Shown in pieces: positions 1 through 11,700 of a stretch of DNA of 64,000 bases (position 1 is its first letter; the number at the start of each line of letters is the position of its first letter). The translations under genes and the position numbers were made by a program. Where the stretch lies: positions 22,435,853-22,499,852 of the forward strand of contig NC_088296.1 of assembly GCF_032854445.1 (NCBI RefSeq). Direction: 5' to 3'. The notes beneath the pieces were generated by a model that was given only the letters and a program-made list of their open reading frames with translations, was not told the DNA's origin and did not search any database. The stretch comes from Liolophura sinensis (Eukaryota; Mollusca; Polyplacophora; Chitonida; Chitonidae).

Positions 1-34
1 ATCTGAAACACAAACATAAATGTATAAAATTCAG

Positions 35-115
35 CTATTTATTTGGTGTTTTATGCCATACTCAAGAATATTTGACTTATCCAACGGCAGATAGCATTAT
101 GGTGGCAGGAACAAA
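35..115 (-). mobile_element. SINE family 1 fragment
   Basis: It carries the tail-proximal GTGTTTTATGCCATACTCAA and CAGCATTATGGTGG-type segments of the family, seen in full at 17697-17967. The tRNA-like head is missing. Confidence 0.7.
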
Positions 116-189
116 CATATACAAATAATCTGGTGTTAAAAACACTATGGGAATATTACAAGGCAGGTTAAAACTTTGGTGGAAGCGTG

Positions 190-552
190 ATGGCGGAGGT
201 GTGATGGTGGAGGAGTGATGGTGGAGGTGTGAAGGTAGAGGTGTGATGGTCTGATGGTGGAGGTGTGGTGATGGAGGTGTGGTGGTGGAGGAGTGATGGT
301 GGAGGTGTGAATGTAGAGGTGTGATGGTCTGATGGTGGAGGTGTGGTGGTGGAGGTGTGATGGTGGAGGTGTGATGGTGAAGGTGTGAAGGTGGAGGTGT
401 GAAGGTAGAGGTGTGATGGTGTGATGGTGGAGGTGTGATGGTGGAGGTGTGATGGTAGAGGTGTGATGGTGAAAGTGTGATGGTGCGATGGTGGAGGTGT
501 GGTGGTGTAGGTGTGATGGTGTAGGTGTGGTGGTGTAGGTGTAATGGTGGTT
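190..552. repeat. Minisatellite, degenerate GATGGTGGAGGTGTG unit
   Basis: About 360 bases of imperfect 15-18-base units built from GGTGGAGGTGTGATGGT. It opens long histidine/threonine/proline frames on the minus strand that are artefacts of composition. Confidence 0.9.
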
Positions 553-1643
553 TGTCTGCAGTTAGCATTTATGTGTGGAGCTGACAGTGCATGACTGGTA
601 GTAGAATGACGCACCATATCTAGAGATGACCCCACCAAATCTACACCCAAACACTAGGCAAAGGCTAAGTGCAACGCTAGAAGATCAGGTCTAGTGAGAT
701 AGACATTAGTTTTTGATGTGCCAGTGGTGAGCTATTGGCATGACACAATAACCTTAGCAGGGAAGAAAATCTTTCCATTAAAACCAGTTGAAATTTCTTC
801 TATTACTAGCCCCCATTAGTAAAGTGATAAGTTTGGGATATTTTGGTCAACAATTAGATGCTTTCAAAATCCTGATTTTCCTTAAAATCAGCTCCACCTT
901 AAGCTTGCTTGGCATGAGAGATGCTAATTTCAGACAAAGTGAACTACAATGAATACAGCTAAAAGAAATGTTTACTTTTTATTTATTCATATATTTATAT
1001 TGCTATACTGAAGAATTTTCAACGTGGGTTAGCAGTATGGGGGGGGGGGGAAGGGGGAGGAGGAGAAAAGTGTGCTGTGCACGGGGGAACGCTATGAGTT
1101 AAAAACCATTTCAAAATATCATGGTAACAAACAACTCAAGGCTCAAGACATGACCTGCATGGCAAAGTCAAAACAACTGAACTCACAACCCAACCTCACC
1201 ACCCCTGCCAAATTTGCCAATGTTTTTGGCCAGCCTTAGCCTCCACTGGCCTACCTACCTTTATACGCTCTCACAGTGGTACAATACAGGTTATGAGCTG
1301 TGATATCTTTAAATCTTCAACATTAGAACCAGGTGCATGTATTATGCTCGTGAATGAATAAATCTCCAGTTACTGCGTACAATCACAAGTACCTGAAGCT
1401 CGAGTTCACGTCAGGAGCCATGTGCTCACTGCTGTAATTCCTCCAAGCTTGTACACATCTTAGCTACAAATGTATGTACCTGGGAATAACAACAACCTTC
1501 AGCACCGATAATGAATATGCCAGTGTCACTGAGAAGCACTGTGACTTTAAACCATAGGAGTTTTTTCTCACATTGGTGAAAAGCTGCCTTAGCTTCAAAT
1601 CTATGTACAGTAGTACATGTAGTTTTCTACATATAAACTATCA
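553..1643. other. Gene-free stretch
   Basis: No exon-like frame with splice signals seen. It holds a poly-G run near 1038-1050 and ordinary AT-rich sequence. It would be an intron or flank of the unidentified minus-strand gene. Confidence 0.5.
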
Positions 1644-1838
1644 CCGGCCCCGATAGCACAGTTGGTAGAGCGTCCGCTTCGGGAGCCGTAGATCCAGGGT
1701 CAATCCTGGGTCGAGTCACACCTACATTTAAGACCTTATAAGAGGCGTTCAGGGATAGTGCAACAACTGGTCGACCTTCGGGAAGGCGTCTCAGTGAAGC
1801 AGCACTAGATAAAAGAGTGGTGGAACTATCAAACAACA
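1644..1838 (+). mobile_element. SINE family 2 (tRNA-derived), 3'-truncated
   Basis: The head has a tRNA-like A box (TAGCACAGTTGGTAGAGCG) and B box (GGGTCAATCCTGGGT). The body contains GGATAGTGCAACAACTGG and CTTCGGGAAGGCGTCTCAGT, as in the full copy at 40235-40612. The CACTCACT tail is absent. Confidence 0.85.
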
Positions 1839-1869
1839 TGTGCATGAAGTGACAACAGTTTTAATTTGT

Positions 1870-2096
1870 GTTTTACAGGCGATTCTCCTCTAAAAAAATC
1901 CCCAAAAATGGAATAAAAACAAAACTGAAAATCCACCTTAAAGTTTTTATTTTGTCTGATTTTCATGTTTTCATTAAGTTTCACGTTTTTCAAGACTTTC
2001 CAATGAAATATATCTTGAATGACATAAACTGCTTGAAAAGCTCACACATTCCACAATTTAAATGATTTTCAACTTTTATTTCACCTGTAAAACAAC
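1870..2096 (+). mobile_element. Short inverted-repeat element (MITE-like), family C
   Basis: Termini TGTTTTACAGG and CCTGTAAAACA form an 11-base inverted repeat. The interior (AATGGAATAAAAACAAAACT, TTTTTCAAGACTTTC) recurs at 23186-23442 and 58277-58540. No coding capacity. Confidence 0.65.
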
Positions 2097-2190
2097 AATT
2101 TAAATTGGTGTGACTAGGCCATTAAAAATAACATGCTCTAACCCACAATAAACCTAATAGTCAAGTATTCTAATTTTCCGTTTCACTTAC

Positions 2191-2323
2191 ACTGCTCTTG
2201 AAGCTTCTCTAAATACCTTATTTGTCCCACAGTAACACGGATAAATGAACTTTTTCCAAACTGTTCAAGGTGGGTTTGAAAACGTTCCAGACCGTCCAAA
2301 ACCATGGAGAGGTCGACACCTAC
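2191..2323 (-). CDS. Internal exon of an unidentified minus-strand gene
   Basis: On the minus strand a TGACTAAT branch-like motif and CACTAG acceptor precede an open 133-base segment in phase 0 with a strong GTAAGTG donor (phase 1 out). It encodes VGVDLSMVLDGLERFQTHLE then QFGKSSFIRVTVGQIRYLEK and LQEQ. The helix-like, low-simplicity composition and the in-phase junction with the exon at 3565-3738 argue that it is real. I do not recognise the family. It is not RALBP1 C-terminus. Confidence 0.5.
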
Positions 2324-2789
2324 CTAGTGACATTAGTCATTATGCCAACAAAAGTTACTGTAGCTCTAACAATACTACCCCATGACATAAATACTTGCTG
2401 ATCAACAGATAGACTCATTTAACATGCCCATACTTAAAAAATTGTTTCTGACCAAACCTTTATGTTTGCTCAAGCTTCAGCATGTAGCCTTCTTCTAGTT
2501 GTGGATGTACATGTATAGTCAGACGTAACCTGTTTTTATTTAATACTGTCCTGATAAGCTGATAACAGTATCTGTGTCAAGAGGAGGGGGCCGTGGTTTG
2601 GATAGCCATACAGATCTTGAAGGGCAAAGGTCACACTCCTACAGCTCGTCACTTAGCATTTTTAGCATTTTTATATACTCATATTTTACAGGCTACTTTT
2701 TTTTCTTGCTAAACTAATAAAAATCACACTTTAGTGAGACCATGAAGTACATGTATCAACTGTATGTACATCTACCCTAATTCATAAAC

Positions 2790-2945
2790 TATTTTCCCAC
2801 ATGAAAGAGCAAACTTTTCAGTCTGATTTTGGGGAAAAAACTACACTGGTTTTTGAACTCTGAATTGGCCAATTTCAGGGCTTCACAAGAAGTACTTATC
2901 AATCTACACGGAATAATGCCAATAATGCCGTTCGAACATAGCATC
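2790..2945 (-). mobile_element. Inverted-repeat element family A, partial
   Basis: Reverse-oriented relative of the element at 36140-36365, sharing GAGCAA.CTTT.CA and GGCCAATTTCAGGGCTTCA segments. Ends are eroded. Confidence 0.5.
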
Positions 2946-3564
2946 TGAAATATGTTTTTCTTTACATGCACAGCCAAGTTGTGACCTTATAATATACTGG
3001 ACGGTACTGAACTGAGTGATACAGTTCAGAAAGGTCCAAAAAGTGCTACATGGATGTGCCTCATTACTGTGTGGCAATTCCATGTGAGGTATGTATCGCA
3101 TAGTCTCTGGCTACACAGTACTAGCACAGTGCAGGTCATAAGAGGATTGCAGTGATGCTGTAGCTGTGGCTACTGTCACACACTGCCATGCCGGCGCAGT
3201 GCCATGCACAATGTTTAAAGCTGAACTGAATTGTGACCATTATGCTCTGTACTGTGCAGTAACCATGGTAACCATGCATACACGTCACCTTTACCCATAA
3301 ACCTGGCGACCATACCACATATATTTTATCAAGTGACATTTTCTTCTGGATAACTTAGTACTTAAAGCATCCTAAATCTTAATGAAAACCATGCTGAAAT
3401 GTCGACACAAGAGTGGATTAAAAATTATCAATAACAAATGCCTTTAATTTCTTCACTTAATTCTCCCCATTTTAATGCATAAAAAAATCTTCAGAACCCA
3501 AATTTACTTTTGTACCTTGTTCGGCATCAACATAGACAGAATAAAGTTATGATGAAATCCTTAC

Positions 3565-3738
3565 CTTCTGCAGCCACGGAAGTCTTATACTATTAAAGTT
3601 ACAGTGAGCTTCTTCAAAAATTTTGCCTTCTACAATATACTCAATGATGCAGGACTGAGCCAGTGACTGACTGACACCAAAAAGAAAACTCTTATACACA
3701 CTTCTGGAACCAAAGTCCTTCTCTGATATCAACTTACA
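3565..3738 (-). CDS. Internal exon of an unidentified minus-strand gene
   Basis: A 58-codon open segment with acceptor AGTTACAG and donor AAG|GTAAGG, phases 0 and 0. It encodes CKLISEKDFGSRSVYKSFLF then GVSQSLAQSCIIEYIVEGKI and FEEAHCNFNSIRLPWLQK. An alternative acceptor CACTTCAG would start the exon at 3761 in phase 2. It joins in frame to the exon at 2191-2323. I know no family for it. Confidence 0.5.
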
Positions 3739-4061
3739 CTGTAACTGTCCAGGCATGCACACTGAAGTGCTTGAGAACGATTAGAAGTTAAGCACGCATT
3801 ACTCTTGTTTCTCACAAGTTTTGACTTCCTGTCACATTCCACAGTTCAGAACATTCTAAAACTTACAGCTGTTATCCTGTTAACTTCAGCACACTGGATA
3901 TATAGATTACAATAAAGGTCATAAAATAATTGTTTTGGTCCCAATACCTAAAGTTTGCCCAGTAGGATATCATCCTACCTTCCAAACAAACCCCAAAACA
4001 ACACTGTCAGGTCAATAAAACACAGGGAATCAACAAAAAAGAAATTACAGTAATTTATATT

Positions 4062-4272
4062 TCTGCACCAATGCAGTCGCTGTGAGTTCAAGTCCAGCTC
4101 ATGCTGGTGTCCTCTCTGGCCATACATGGGAAGGTCTTCCAGCAACCTGCCGATGGTCGTGGGTTTCCACCAGACTCTGCCCAGTTTCCTCGCACCATAA
4201 TGCTGCCCGCCGTCGTATAAGTGAAATATTCTTGAATACGGTGTAAAACACCAATCCAATAAATAAATAAAT
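4062..4272 (+). mobile_element. SINE family 1, 5'-truncated
   Basis: It runs from the B-box region (GTGAGTTCAAGTCCAGCTCA) to the CCAATAAATAAATAAA tail. Confidence 0.88.
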
Positions 4273-4879
4273 TTACATTTCTGTTTGCTGCTTAATTTGG
4301 CTTTTTCAGAGCACTTTAAAAATGCAACGAATCCACTGCATGAATTAACAAGTTTCACGGAACAAATCTCTCTTTCTTTTTCACTGAGCGCCAAAGGCCC
4401 CAGCCAATGGAATAAATTGCCTCACAATCTTAAAGTACGCCCGTGAAAATCTGCTTACAAAAGGAACCTTAGAACCATACTTACTAGAAAGGATACTTTA
4501 GACTACAAATATTTGTTTCTTATACTGTACAGACAGTAGTATTTGTATGAGAATAACATTATTACTAATTTTCACCTTTGTTTCAATTCCATTAAAACAA
4601 ATTTTATTAAAGTTACTACAGGGACAGGACAAGCCCCCTGGGGTTTTATTCCTACACTTCCAACTGTCATCTAACGTAAATATGTTGTAAATATCTGGTG
4701 AAATAAAAAAATACCACCAAAGTTGCTCTTTTAATTTAAAGAATAGTAGCAAGTATCAGGGAGCTTGTGTTACATGAGTGGCAAATCCTGCCTAGGATAA
4801 GTACATAAGATAAGTGTGTCAAGTACGGTGGTTTTAAGTGGCTCTTCCTGGTCATGTGCTATTTTCAGCAACTTCTCAC

Positions 4880-4965
4880 TGACTGGGTGATGTCTCGCAG
4901 TCTAGCCAGCTCTGTGTACACTTGAAACCATCCTATTATTTTCTTTAATTCCTCATGTTTCACAC
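4880..4965 (-). CDS. Possible upstream exon of the unidentified gene
   Basis: An open segment encodes SVKHEELKKIIGWFQVYTEL then ARLRDITQS, with donor TCA|GTGAGA in phase 0, which fits the 3738 acceptor. The upstream acceptor is unclear: candidates near 4965 have poor pyrimidine tracts. The left limit given is the donor and the right limit is approximate. Confidence 0.28.
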
Positions 4966-5219
4966 TTTGCTCTCACCAGCAAGACAATGTGCAGGATGCT
5001 AACAAGAAGCAACGTCCAGTCACACTTTGGTCAACAGCGAGGGAATGTACAGAATGATATTAATAGGCATTGTAAGGACTGTCAGCAAAATGTTGTTTCA
5101 AGGCCTTTATGCGCTTTTGAAAGTAAACTTTTACATACCAAACTTTAGATGAAGCACCTAACAATCATGCGATACACCTTCTTCATGAGGATGTTGGAAC
5201 CCAGGGTTAGTTTTTTATG

Positions 5220-7590
5220 CGTGTTGGTTTGGATGGCCATTGGGTTTGGTGGTGAGATGGGTGGGAGGAGGTCAGGGGGATTGAGATGGAGTGGGGTTGT
5301 GAGATGGGCAGGAGTGGGGGATTGAGATGGAGTGGGGCGGTGAGATGGACAGGAGGGAGGTTTTTGGGATGTGTTGGGTTGGTATGAGTGGTGAGATGGG
5401 TGGGAGGGAAAAGATGGGTGGAGGGGGGAAGGACTGGGATGAAGTGGAGTGGTGAGATGGGTGGGAGGGAAGGGTTGGGATAGAGGGGGGTGGTGAGAGG
5501 GACAGAAGGGAGGTTTTTGGGATGTATTGGGGTGGTGGGGTGGTGAGATGAGACAGAGGGATTGAGATGGTGTGAGAGGTGAGGTGGGCAGAAGTGAGGG
5601 ATTAGGGTGGGGTGGTGAGATGGGTGGGAGGGAAAGGTTGGGATGGAGTAGGGTGGTGAGATGGGTGGGAGGGAAGGGTTGGGATGGAGTAGGGTGGTGA
5701 GATGGGTGGGAGGGAAGGGTTGGGATGGAGTGGGGTGGTGAGATGGGTGGAAGGGAAGGTTGGGATGAAGTGGGGTGGTAAGATGAGTGGGAGGGAAGGG
5801 TTGGGATGAAATGGGGGTGGTAAGATGGGTGGGAGGGAAGGGTTGGGATGGAGTGGGGTGGTGAGATGGGTGGGAGGGAAGGGTTGGGATGGAGTGGGGT
5901 GGTGAGATGGGTGGGAGGGAAGAGATGGGTGGGAGGGAAAGGTTGGGATGGAGTAGGGTGGTGAGATGGTTGAGATGGTGAGATGGGTGGGAGGGAAGGG
6001 TTGGGATGGTGAGATGGGTAGGAGGGAAGGGTTGGAATGGAGCGGGGTGGTGAGATGGGTGGGAGGGAAAGGTTGGGATGGAGTAGGGTGGTGGGATGGC
6101 TGCGAGGGAAGGGTTGGGATGGAGTAGGGTGGTGAGATGGGTGGGAGGGAAAGGTTGGGATGGAGTGGGGTGGTGAGATGGGTGGGAGGGAAGGGTTGGG
6201 ATGGAGTGGGTGGTGAGATGGGTGGGAGGGAAAGGTTGGGATGGAGTGGGGGTGGTGAGATGGGTGGGAGGGAAGGGTTGGGATAGAGGGGGGTGGTGAG
6301 AGGGACAGAAGGGAGGTTTTTGGGATGTATTGGGGTGGTGGGGTGGTGAGATGAGACAGAGGGATTGAGATGGTGTGAGAGGTGAGGTGGGCAGAAGTGA
6401 GGGATTAGGGTGGGGTGGTGAGATGGGTGGGAGGGAAAGGTTGGGATGGAGTAGGGTGGTGAGATGGGTGGGAGGGAAGGGTTGGGATGGAGTGGGGTGG
6501 TGAGATGGGTGGGAGGGAAGGGTTGGGATGGAGTGGGGTGGTGAGATGGGTGGAAGGGAAGGTTGGGATGAAGTGGGGTGGTAAGATGGGTGGGAGGGAA
6601 GGGTTGGGATGAAATGGGGGTGGTAAGATGGGTGGGAGGGAAGGGTTGGGATGGAGTGGGGTGGTGAGATGGGTGGAAGGGAAGGGTTGGGATGGAGTGG
6701 GGTGGTGAGATGGGTGGGAGGGAAGAGATGGGTGGGAGGGAAAGGTTGGGATGGAGTGGGGTGGTGAGATGGGTGGGAGGGAAGGGTTGGGATGGAGTGG
6801 GGTGGTGAGATGGGTGGGAGGGAAGGGTTGGGATGGAGTGGGGTGGCGAGATGGGTGGGAGGGAAGGGTTGGGATGGAGTGGGGTGGTGAGATGGGTGGG
6901 AGGGAAGAGATGGGTGGGAGGGAAAGGTTGGGATGGAGTAGGGTGGTGAGATGGTTGAGATGGTGAGATGGGTGGGAGGGAAGGGTTGGGATGGTGAGAT
7001 GGGTGGGAGGGAAGGGTTGGAATGGAGCGGGGTGGTGAGATGGGTGGGAGGGAAAGGTTGGGATGGAGTAGGGTGGTGAGATGGCTGCGAGGGAAGGGTT
7101 GGGATGGAGTAGGGTGGTGAGATGGGTGGGAGGGAAAGGTTGGGATGGAGTGGGGTGGTGAGATGGGTGGGAGGGAAGGGTTGGGATGGAGTGGGTGGTG
7201 AGATGGGTGGGAGGGAAAGGTTGGGATGGAGTGGGGTGGTGAGATGGGTGGGAGGGAAGGGTTGGGATGGAGTGGGGTGGTGAGATGGGTGGGAGGGAAG
7301 GGTTGGGATGGTGAGATGGGTGGGAGGGAAGGGTTGGGATGGTGAGATGGGTGGGAGGGAAGAGTTGGAATGGAGTGGGGTGGTGAGATGGGTGGGAGGG
7401 AAGAGATGGGTGGGAGGGAAGGGTTGGGATGGTGAGATGGGTGGGAGGGAAGGGTTGGAATGGAGTGGGGTGGTGAGATGGGTGGGAGGGAAGAGATGGG
7501 TGGGAGGGAAGGGTTGGAATGGAGTGGGGTGGTGAGATGGGTGGGAGGGAAGAGATGGGTGGGGGGGAAGGGTTGGGATGGTGAAAGTGG
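5220..7590 (+). repeat. G-rich minisatellite, 41-bp unit, about 2.4 kb
   Basis: The basic unit is 41 bases (GATGGAGTGGGGTGGTGAGA then TGGGTGGGAGGGAAGGGTTG and G), with variants lacking one block. A distinctive segment (TAGAGGGGGGTGGTGAGAGG...) occurs at 5481 and again at 6284, so a larger unit of about 0.8 kb is itself duplicated. The plus strand is G-rich with many GGG runs, so G-quadruplex formation is plausible. It separates RALBP1 exon 9 from the unidentified exons. Confidence 0.95.
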
Positions 7591-8537
7591 TTGAATATTT
7601 ACTTGTTATTTACTCAATTCTTGAAGATGCCCTGAAATCCCAATCAAATAAACAAGACAAACCAGAAGGCATTCGAATCAGTAAACCTCCTTCACAGCTA
7701 AAAGCACAACACTTCGCATTTTTGTCCCAATCTAGCAACGCTGAAGAATTGTTCAAAAAATTCCAGCATCAGGACCCAGTTCATTATCAAATAACACTTG
7801 ATTCAACTCATCTTGTAACTTTCACATAAAGTTGCTGTCAAACAGGCAGGCCGACATACAGACAAATGATGCTGTACACGTGGAAAGTATGGTGGATGAC
7901 ATGAGATTTCACAAAAAAGTGTATTTTTCCAGGCAAATAAATGTCATAAACTATAATGGCATTTCTGCAAGCTTTTCAGAAGGTGCTGAGGTGAGGCAGT
8001 TTGCTGTTATGACCTCACAACTCTGCAACACTGTCCCAAGCTATCCAAACATAAAAGCCTATGCCTTGCATAGGGGAACTAACTTGTTTTCACAAGGTTG
8101 AACACTTGCCAGCAGACCGCGTGACGGATGGCATGGGTATGGACAATGCTCACAGGGCTATAGACTGGCTGTGTAACCCCCTAACTCTGACTGGTGCCAA
8201 AGCAGTATGGCCATTTAAATACAGAATTGTCCGAAATTCCCCAAAATAATCGTAATCGTAAGTCGAGTCTGATAACGCTCATCGCACAATGTTGAACGTC
8301 AGTCTCAGTTAGGGAATCCAAATTAGTGAAATCAGGTCAAACTTTCTACACCTGTCTAACAGTGCTAAACTTGCAGAACCCTCCATGAAATCCCCCAATT
8401 AACTAACTTAAAATTTTGCAGGAGGATATCTACATCAAAACACCTTTCTAGGATCAATAGAGCTTTCAGAATCAGTCAAAATGTACAACAGTCATTTAGA
8501 AAAATTTAGTTGATGAACAGTTAAGAGGAGAACTGAC
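7591..8537. other. Gene-free stretch downstream of RALBP1 exon 9
   Basis: I searched the minus strand for the Glu/Lys-rich C-terminal coiled coil of RALBP1 and saw none. Plus-strand open frames of 60-90 codons here have no splice context or recognised homology. Confidence 0.5.
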
Positions 8538-8739
8538 CTTCCTCTTGAGCTGAGTGACCACTCTCTGCACCTCCCACAGCTGCTCCTCTTTGGACGGATC
8601 CTCCACACCCATCTTTATCTCCTCATGCAAGGCGTTCAGCAAGGACTCCTGCTTGTGCAGCTCTTCTTCCAAGGCTGCAGGGTTGTCTGGCAACTCCAGG
8701 GACCAACGAGAGGTAGCTGGCCGCAGCGGGGGGACGTAC
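8538..8739 (-). CDS. RALBP1: RALBP1 exon 9 (start of Ral-binding region)
   Basis: It encodes YVPPLRPATSRWSLELPDNP then a helix with KQESLLNALHEEIKMG and EEQLWEVQRVVTQLKRK. Human reads RQEFLLNCLHRDL...KEERLWEVQRILTALKRKL. The donor is AAG|GTCAGT, phase 0. If the intron is retained the frame runs 13 codons to a TAA, giving a protein without the rest of the Ral-binding coiled coil. No downstream exon was found. Confidence 0.92.
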
Positions 8740-11700
8740 CTGAGGGGTAAGGTGGGGAAATTAGCCCATGGTAAGTTTAAAGAGTGTATTTTATGACCCT
8801 GTTCGCTTATTTTCAGTGTAGTGAATTTTGTTCATTTAACAATGAAAATAACAGACCTGAAATAATACAAAAACAAAATTGTTTTTCTTAAAATTTGGTC
8901 ATTCTTAATAAGTTTCCTAAATCTTAAATCTTGGGCTAAGGGCAAAGTTTCTGGTGGGGACTGAAAGCCTTGAGCAGATATGAAAATTAACAATTCAGCA
9001 CCCTTGATATAGAGGTAGAGAAACAAGGGGAGATAATCTTGGGATTATGCTATCTACCGTGAATGAATTCCTGGTCTCTCTCACAGATTCTCTCTACCTA
9101 TCATGTTTTTAATTTAATTTTTTCATTTATCTGATTTCTGCTTAATACTTAATGCCATACTGAAAATTTGTCAGGCTTTGCCAAGATACTGACAAACTTT
9201 TTACCCTTATGTGACTTACAGACTCTGTAGAAAACAGAGGTCATCAACAAATGGCAAAACAGCCACATGTGTTGTCAACCGCTTTTTATTGTTACTGGGG
9301 CCCAACAAGCGATAACAGCTGGTGAATCTATGACTTAGTGTTCATATACTCACTTCTTGATCTGTGTGTCCCCAAAGAGTTTAGTGGCCAGTGAGAAGAA
9401 GACGTTGAGGACTCTGTGGCTGATCTGCATGGTAGGACTGAGGACAATGGACACGTTCTGAAGGGACATCTTGTTCTGGGCTTGCTGGAAAATGGACAAG
9501 GGAGAGTTAAGCAGTAGTACATTCGTGTGTGACTGTTTATTTGTTTTGAGCCTTCTCGAGAATAGACAAGAGAGACAGACAGACAGAAAGACAGACAGAG
9601 AGAGAGGAAAGATTCATTTTTTTTTATTTATTTAAATCGTGTTTTACGCCGTACTCAAGAATATTTCACTTATATGACAGCGGTCAGCATTATGGTGGGA
9701 GGAAATCAGGCAATGCCCAGGGGAAACCCACGACAATGCAAAGGTTGCTGACAGACCTTCCCACTTACGGCCCGAGAGAGGAAAGAGTTAGTAGATTTGC
9801 ATGTGGGTACATATACATGCATGTTCTGGGCGCTTCGGGATTCAGACACAGAACAAGAGTTAATGCATCTGTATGTACTTACATTTTGTTCTTCTACCCT
9901 GAAATAGACAAGCAGAACTCATATCTGCGAGTATATGTATGAGACATATGTACTCACATGTTCTATGATATGAGTCATGTGTACTCACATGTTCTATGAT
10001 ATGAGTCATGTGTACTCACATGTTCTATGATATGAGTCATGTGTACTCACATGTTCTGACATGAGTTATGTGTACTCACATGTTCTATGATATGAGTTGT
10101 GTACTCACATGTTCTATGATATGAGTTGTGTACTCACATGTTCTATGATATGAGTTGTGTACTCACATGTTCTATGATATGAGTTGTGTACTCACATGTT
10201 CTATGATATGAGTCATGTGTACTTGGATGTTCTATGATATGAATCATGTGTACTCACATGTTCTACAATATGAGTCATGCAAACTTACATGTTCTATGAT
10301 ATGAGTCATGTGTACAATCATCCAGGACAGAAGTAACCGGTTACACAAAGGCAGCTCCTCCAGCAACTTTCTGAATGCCTCCAGACGTTTGGCGTCTGTC
10401 TTCAGAGCTACAATCAAACAAGAAATTAAACCCACATTTTCAAGTTAAGGCCATGAAGACGGAATTAAATCTTCAGTGCGGAAATGATATGATAAACCAA
10501 AGAGAGTTACAAACCAAAAGAAGAACCCTTTTTTACAAGACATGTACAAGATGTCCTCTAAACATTATGTTGCAAAATTAATATGGTAAATTTTTGACAG
10601 AAAATAATTCACTTTTGAGTTCCAAACCGGCATCCTCAGACTTCAGTTTAGCAACTCATCATGCCAAATGTTGAAATGGTGGCAGCTGACTGCTAGACTT
10701 CGCCCCCACCACATGATACATCACTGCTTTGGTTTATGGGTCATACTCATGCACCAGTTTAGGTTGTCATGGCAGTTTTAGGGACAGCATATTTCCTTCT
10801 ATTTTTATCTATTTTTAAGAGAAATCCATCAAAATTTCAACTTCCAATACCAAAAAGTAAGCTTTGTAAAGAAGTTTAACAGCTATGTAGAATCAGCTCC
10901 AGTTTCAGTAGACCGGCCACTATGTTAGGGTCTTGTTTGTACATCATTTGTATTTGGGAACATCAAAGAACTGTAAGTGAGGGAAAAAGTGTTCACTTAC
11001 TGGAGGCCTCCTCAAATTTGGCCATGAGGGAGGTGGTGAGGACAGGCTCAGGTAGCTCCCTGAGGAACTGCTTCAGTAGACTGGCCACCACATTAGGCTC
11101 ATGTTCATACAGGTACGCAGGTAACCCTTTGTTGTAACACTCCTTAAGCTGCTGTACCTTAGATTTCACACCTGAGATTCTGTAGATACCTTCACAGTTC
11201 AGACCTGACAATTAAGAAAGACGTATGTAACTGGCCAAAAAAGAACTGAATTTTGATTTGATTGGTGACTTAAGACCTGAAATTGAGAAAGGTATATACA
11301 ACTGCCTAGCAAAAACCAGACTTCAGATTTGATGAGTATATTAAGTGTAACTGTACCATGACACCTCTCAGGAATGTTGGGCAACTTTTTGATTACATTT
11401 ACTAAAACATGGGAGTATGAGTACAAAAACAATTAAAAAAAAAAAAAAACGGAAAAAAAAACGGAGGAACTGAAAGTTTGCGAACTTACAGGTTCCTAAA
11501 AGAAAGAGATCTAATTATATGCGCCTTCATAACACTGTGTGCCGAATGATTGGTAAATCAATGACAAGAAAAGTCGCCTAACATTTTTGATGTCAAAGAA
11601 TGTCACACGATGTTTTTCGATCTCCAACTTCCTCTATTGGCAAAGATTTAAAAAGCTCACAACTGTGACAATAGTAGAGCCAATCAGCAGTGTATGATCA

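Noticed and set aside
77-650. Two open frames of about 160 codons on the minus strand (His/Thr/Pro-rich)
   Set aside because: They are translations of the GGTGGAGGTGTG minisatellite, with no splice or start context.
1644-1720. tRNA-like sequence with A and B boxes
   Set aside because: It is the head of SINE family 2; the same head continues into the SINE body at 40235, and the cloverleaf arms do not pair well.
3975-4394. 139-codon minus-strand frame
   Set aside because: Most of it is a SINE read backwards (the CFTPYSRIFHLYDGGQ string recurs in every copy); the first 48 residues have no splice context.
7578-7829. 83-codon plus-strand frame starting in the G-rich array edge
   Set aside because: Not low-complexity, but there is no acceptor, donor or recognised homology and it starts within the repeat.
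9945-10289. CRISPR-like regular repeat
   Set aside because: Units are contiguous with no unique spacers, and the sequence is eukaryotic; it is a minisatellite derived from an exon end.
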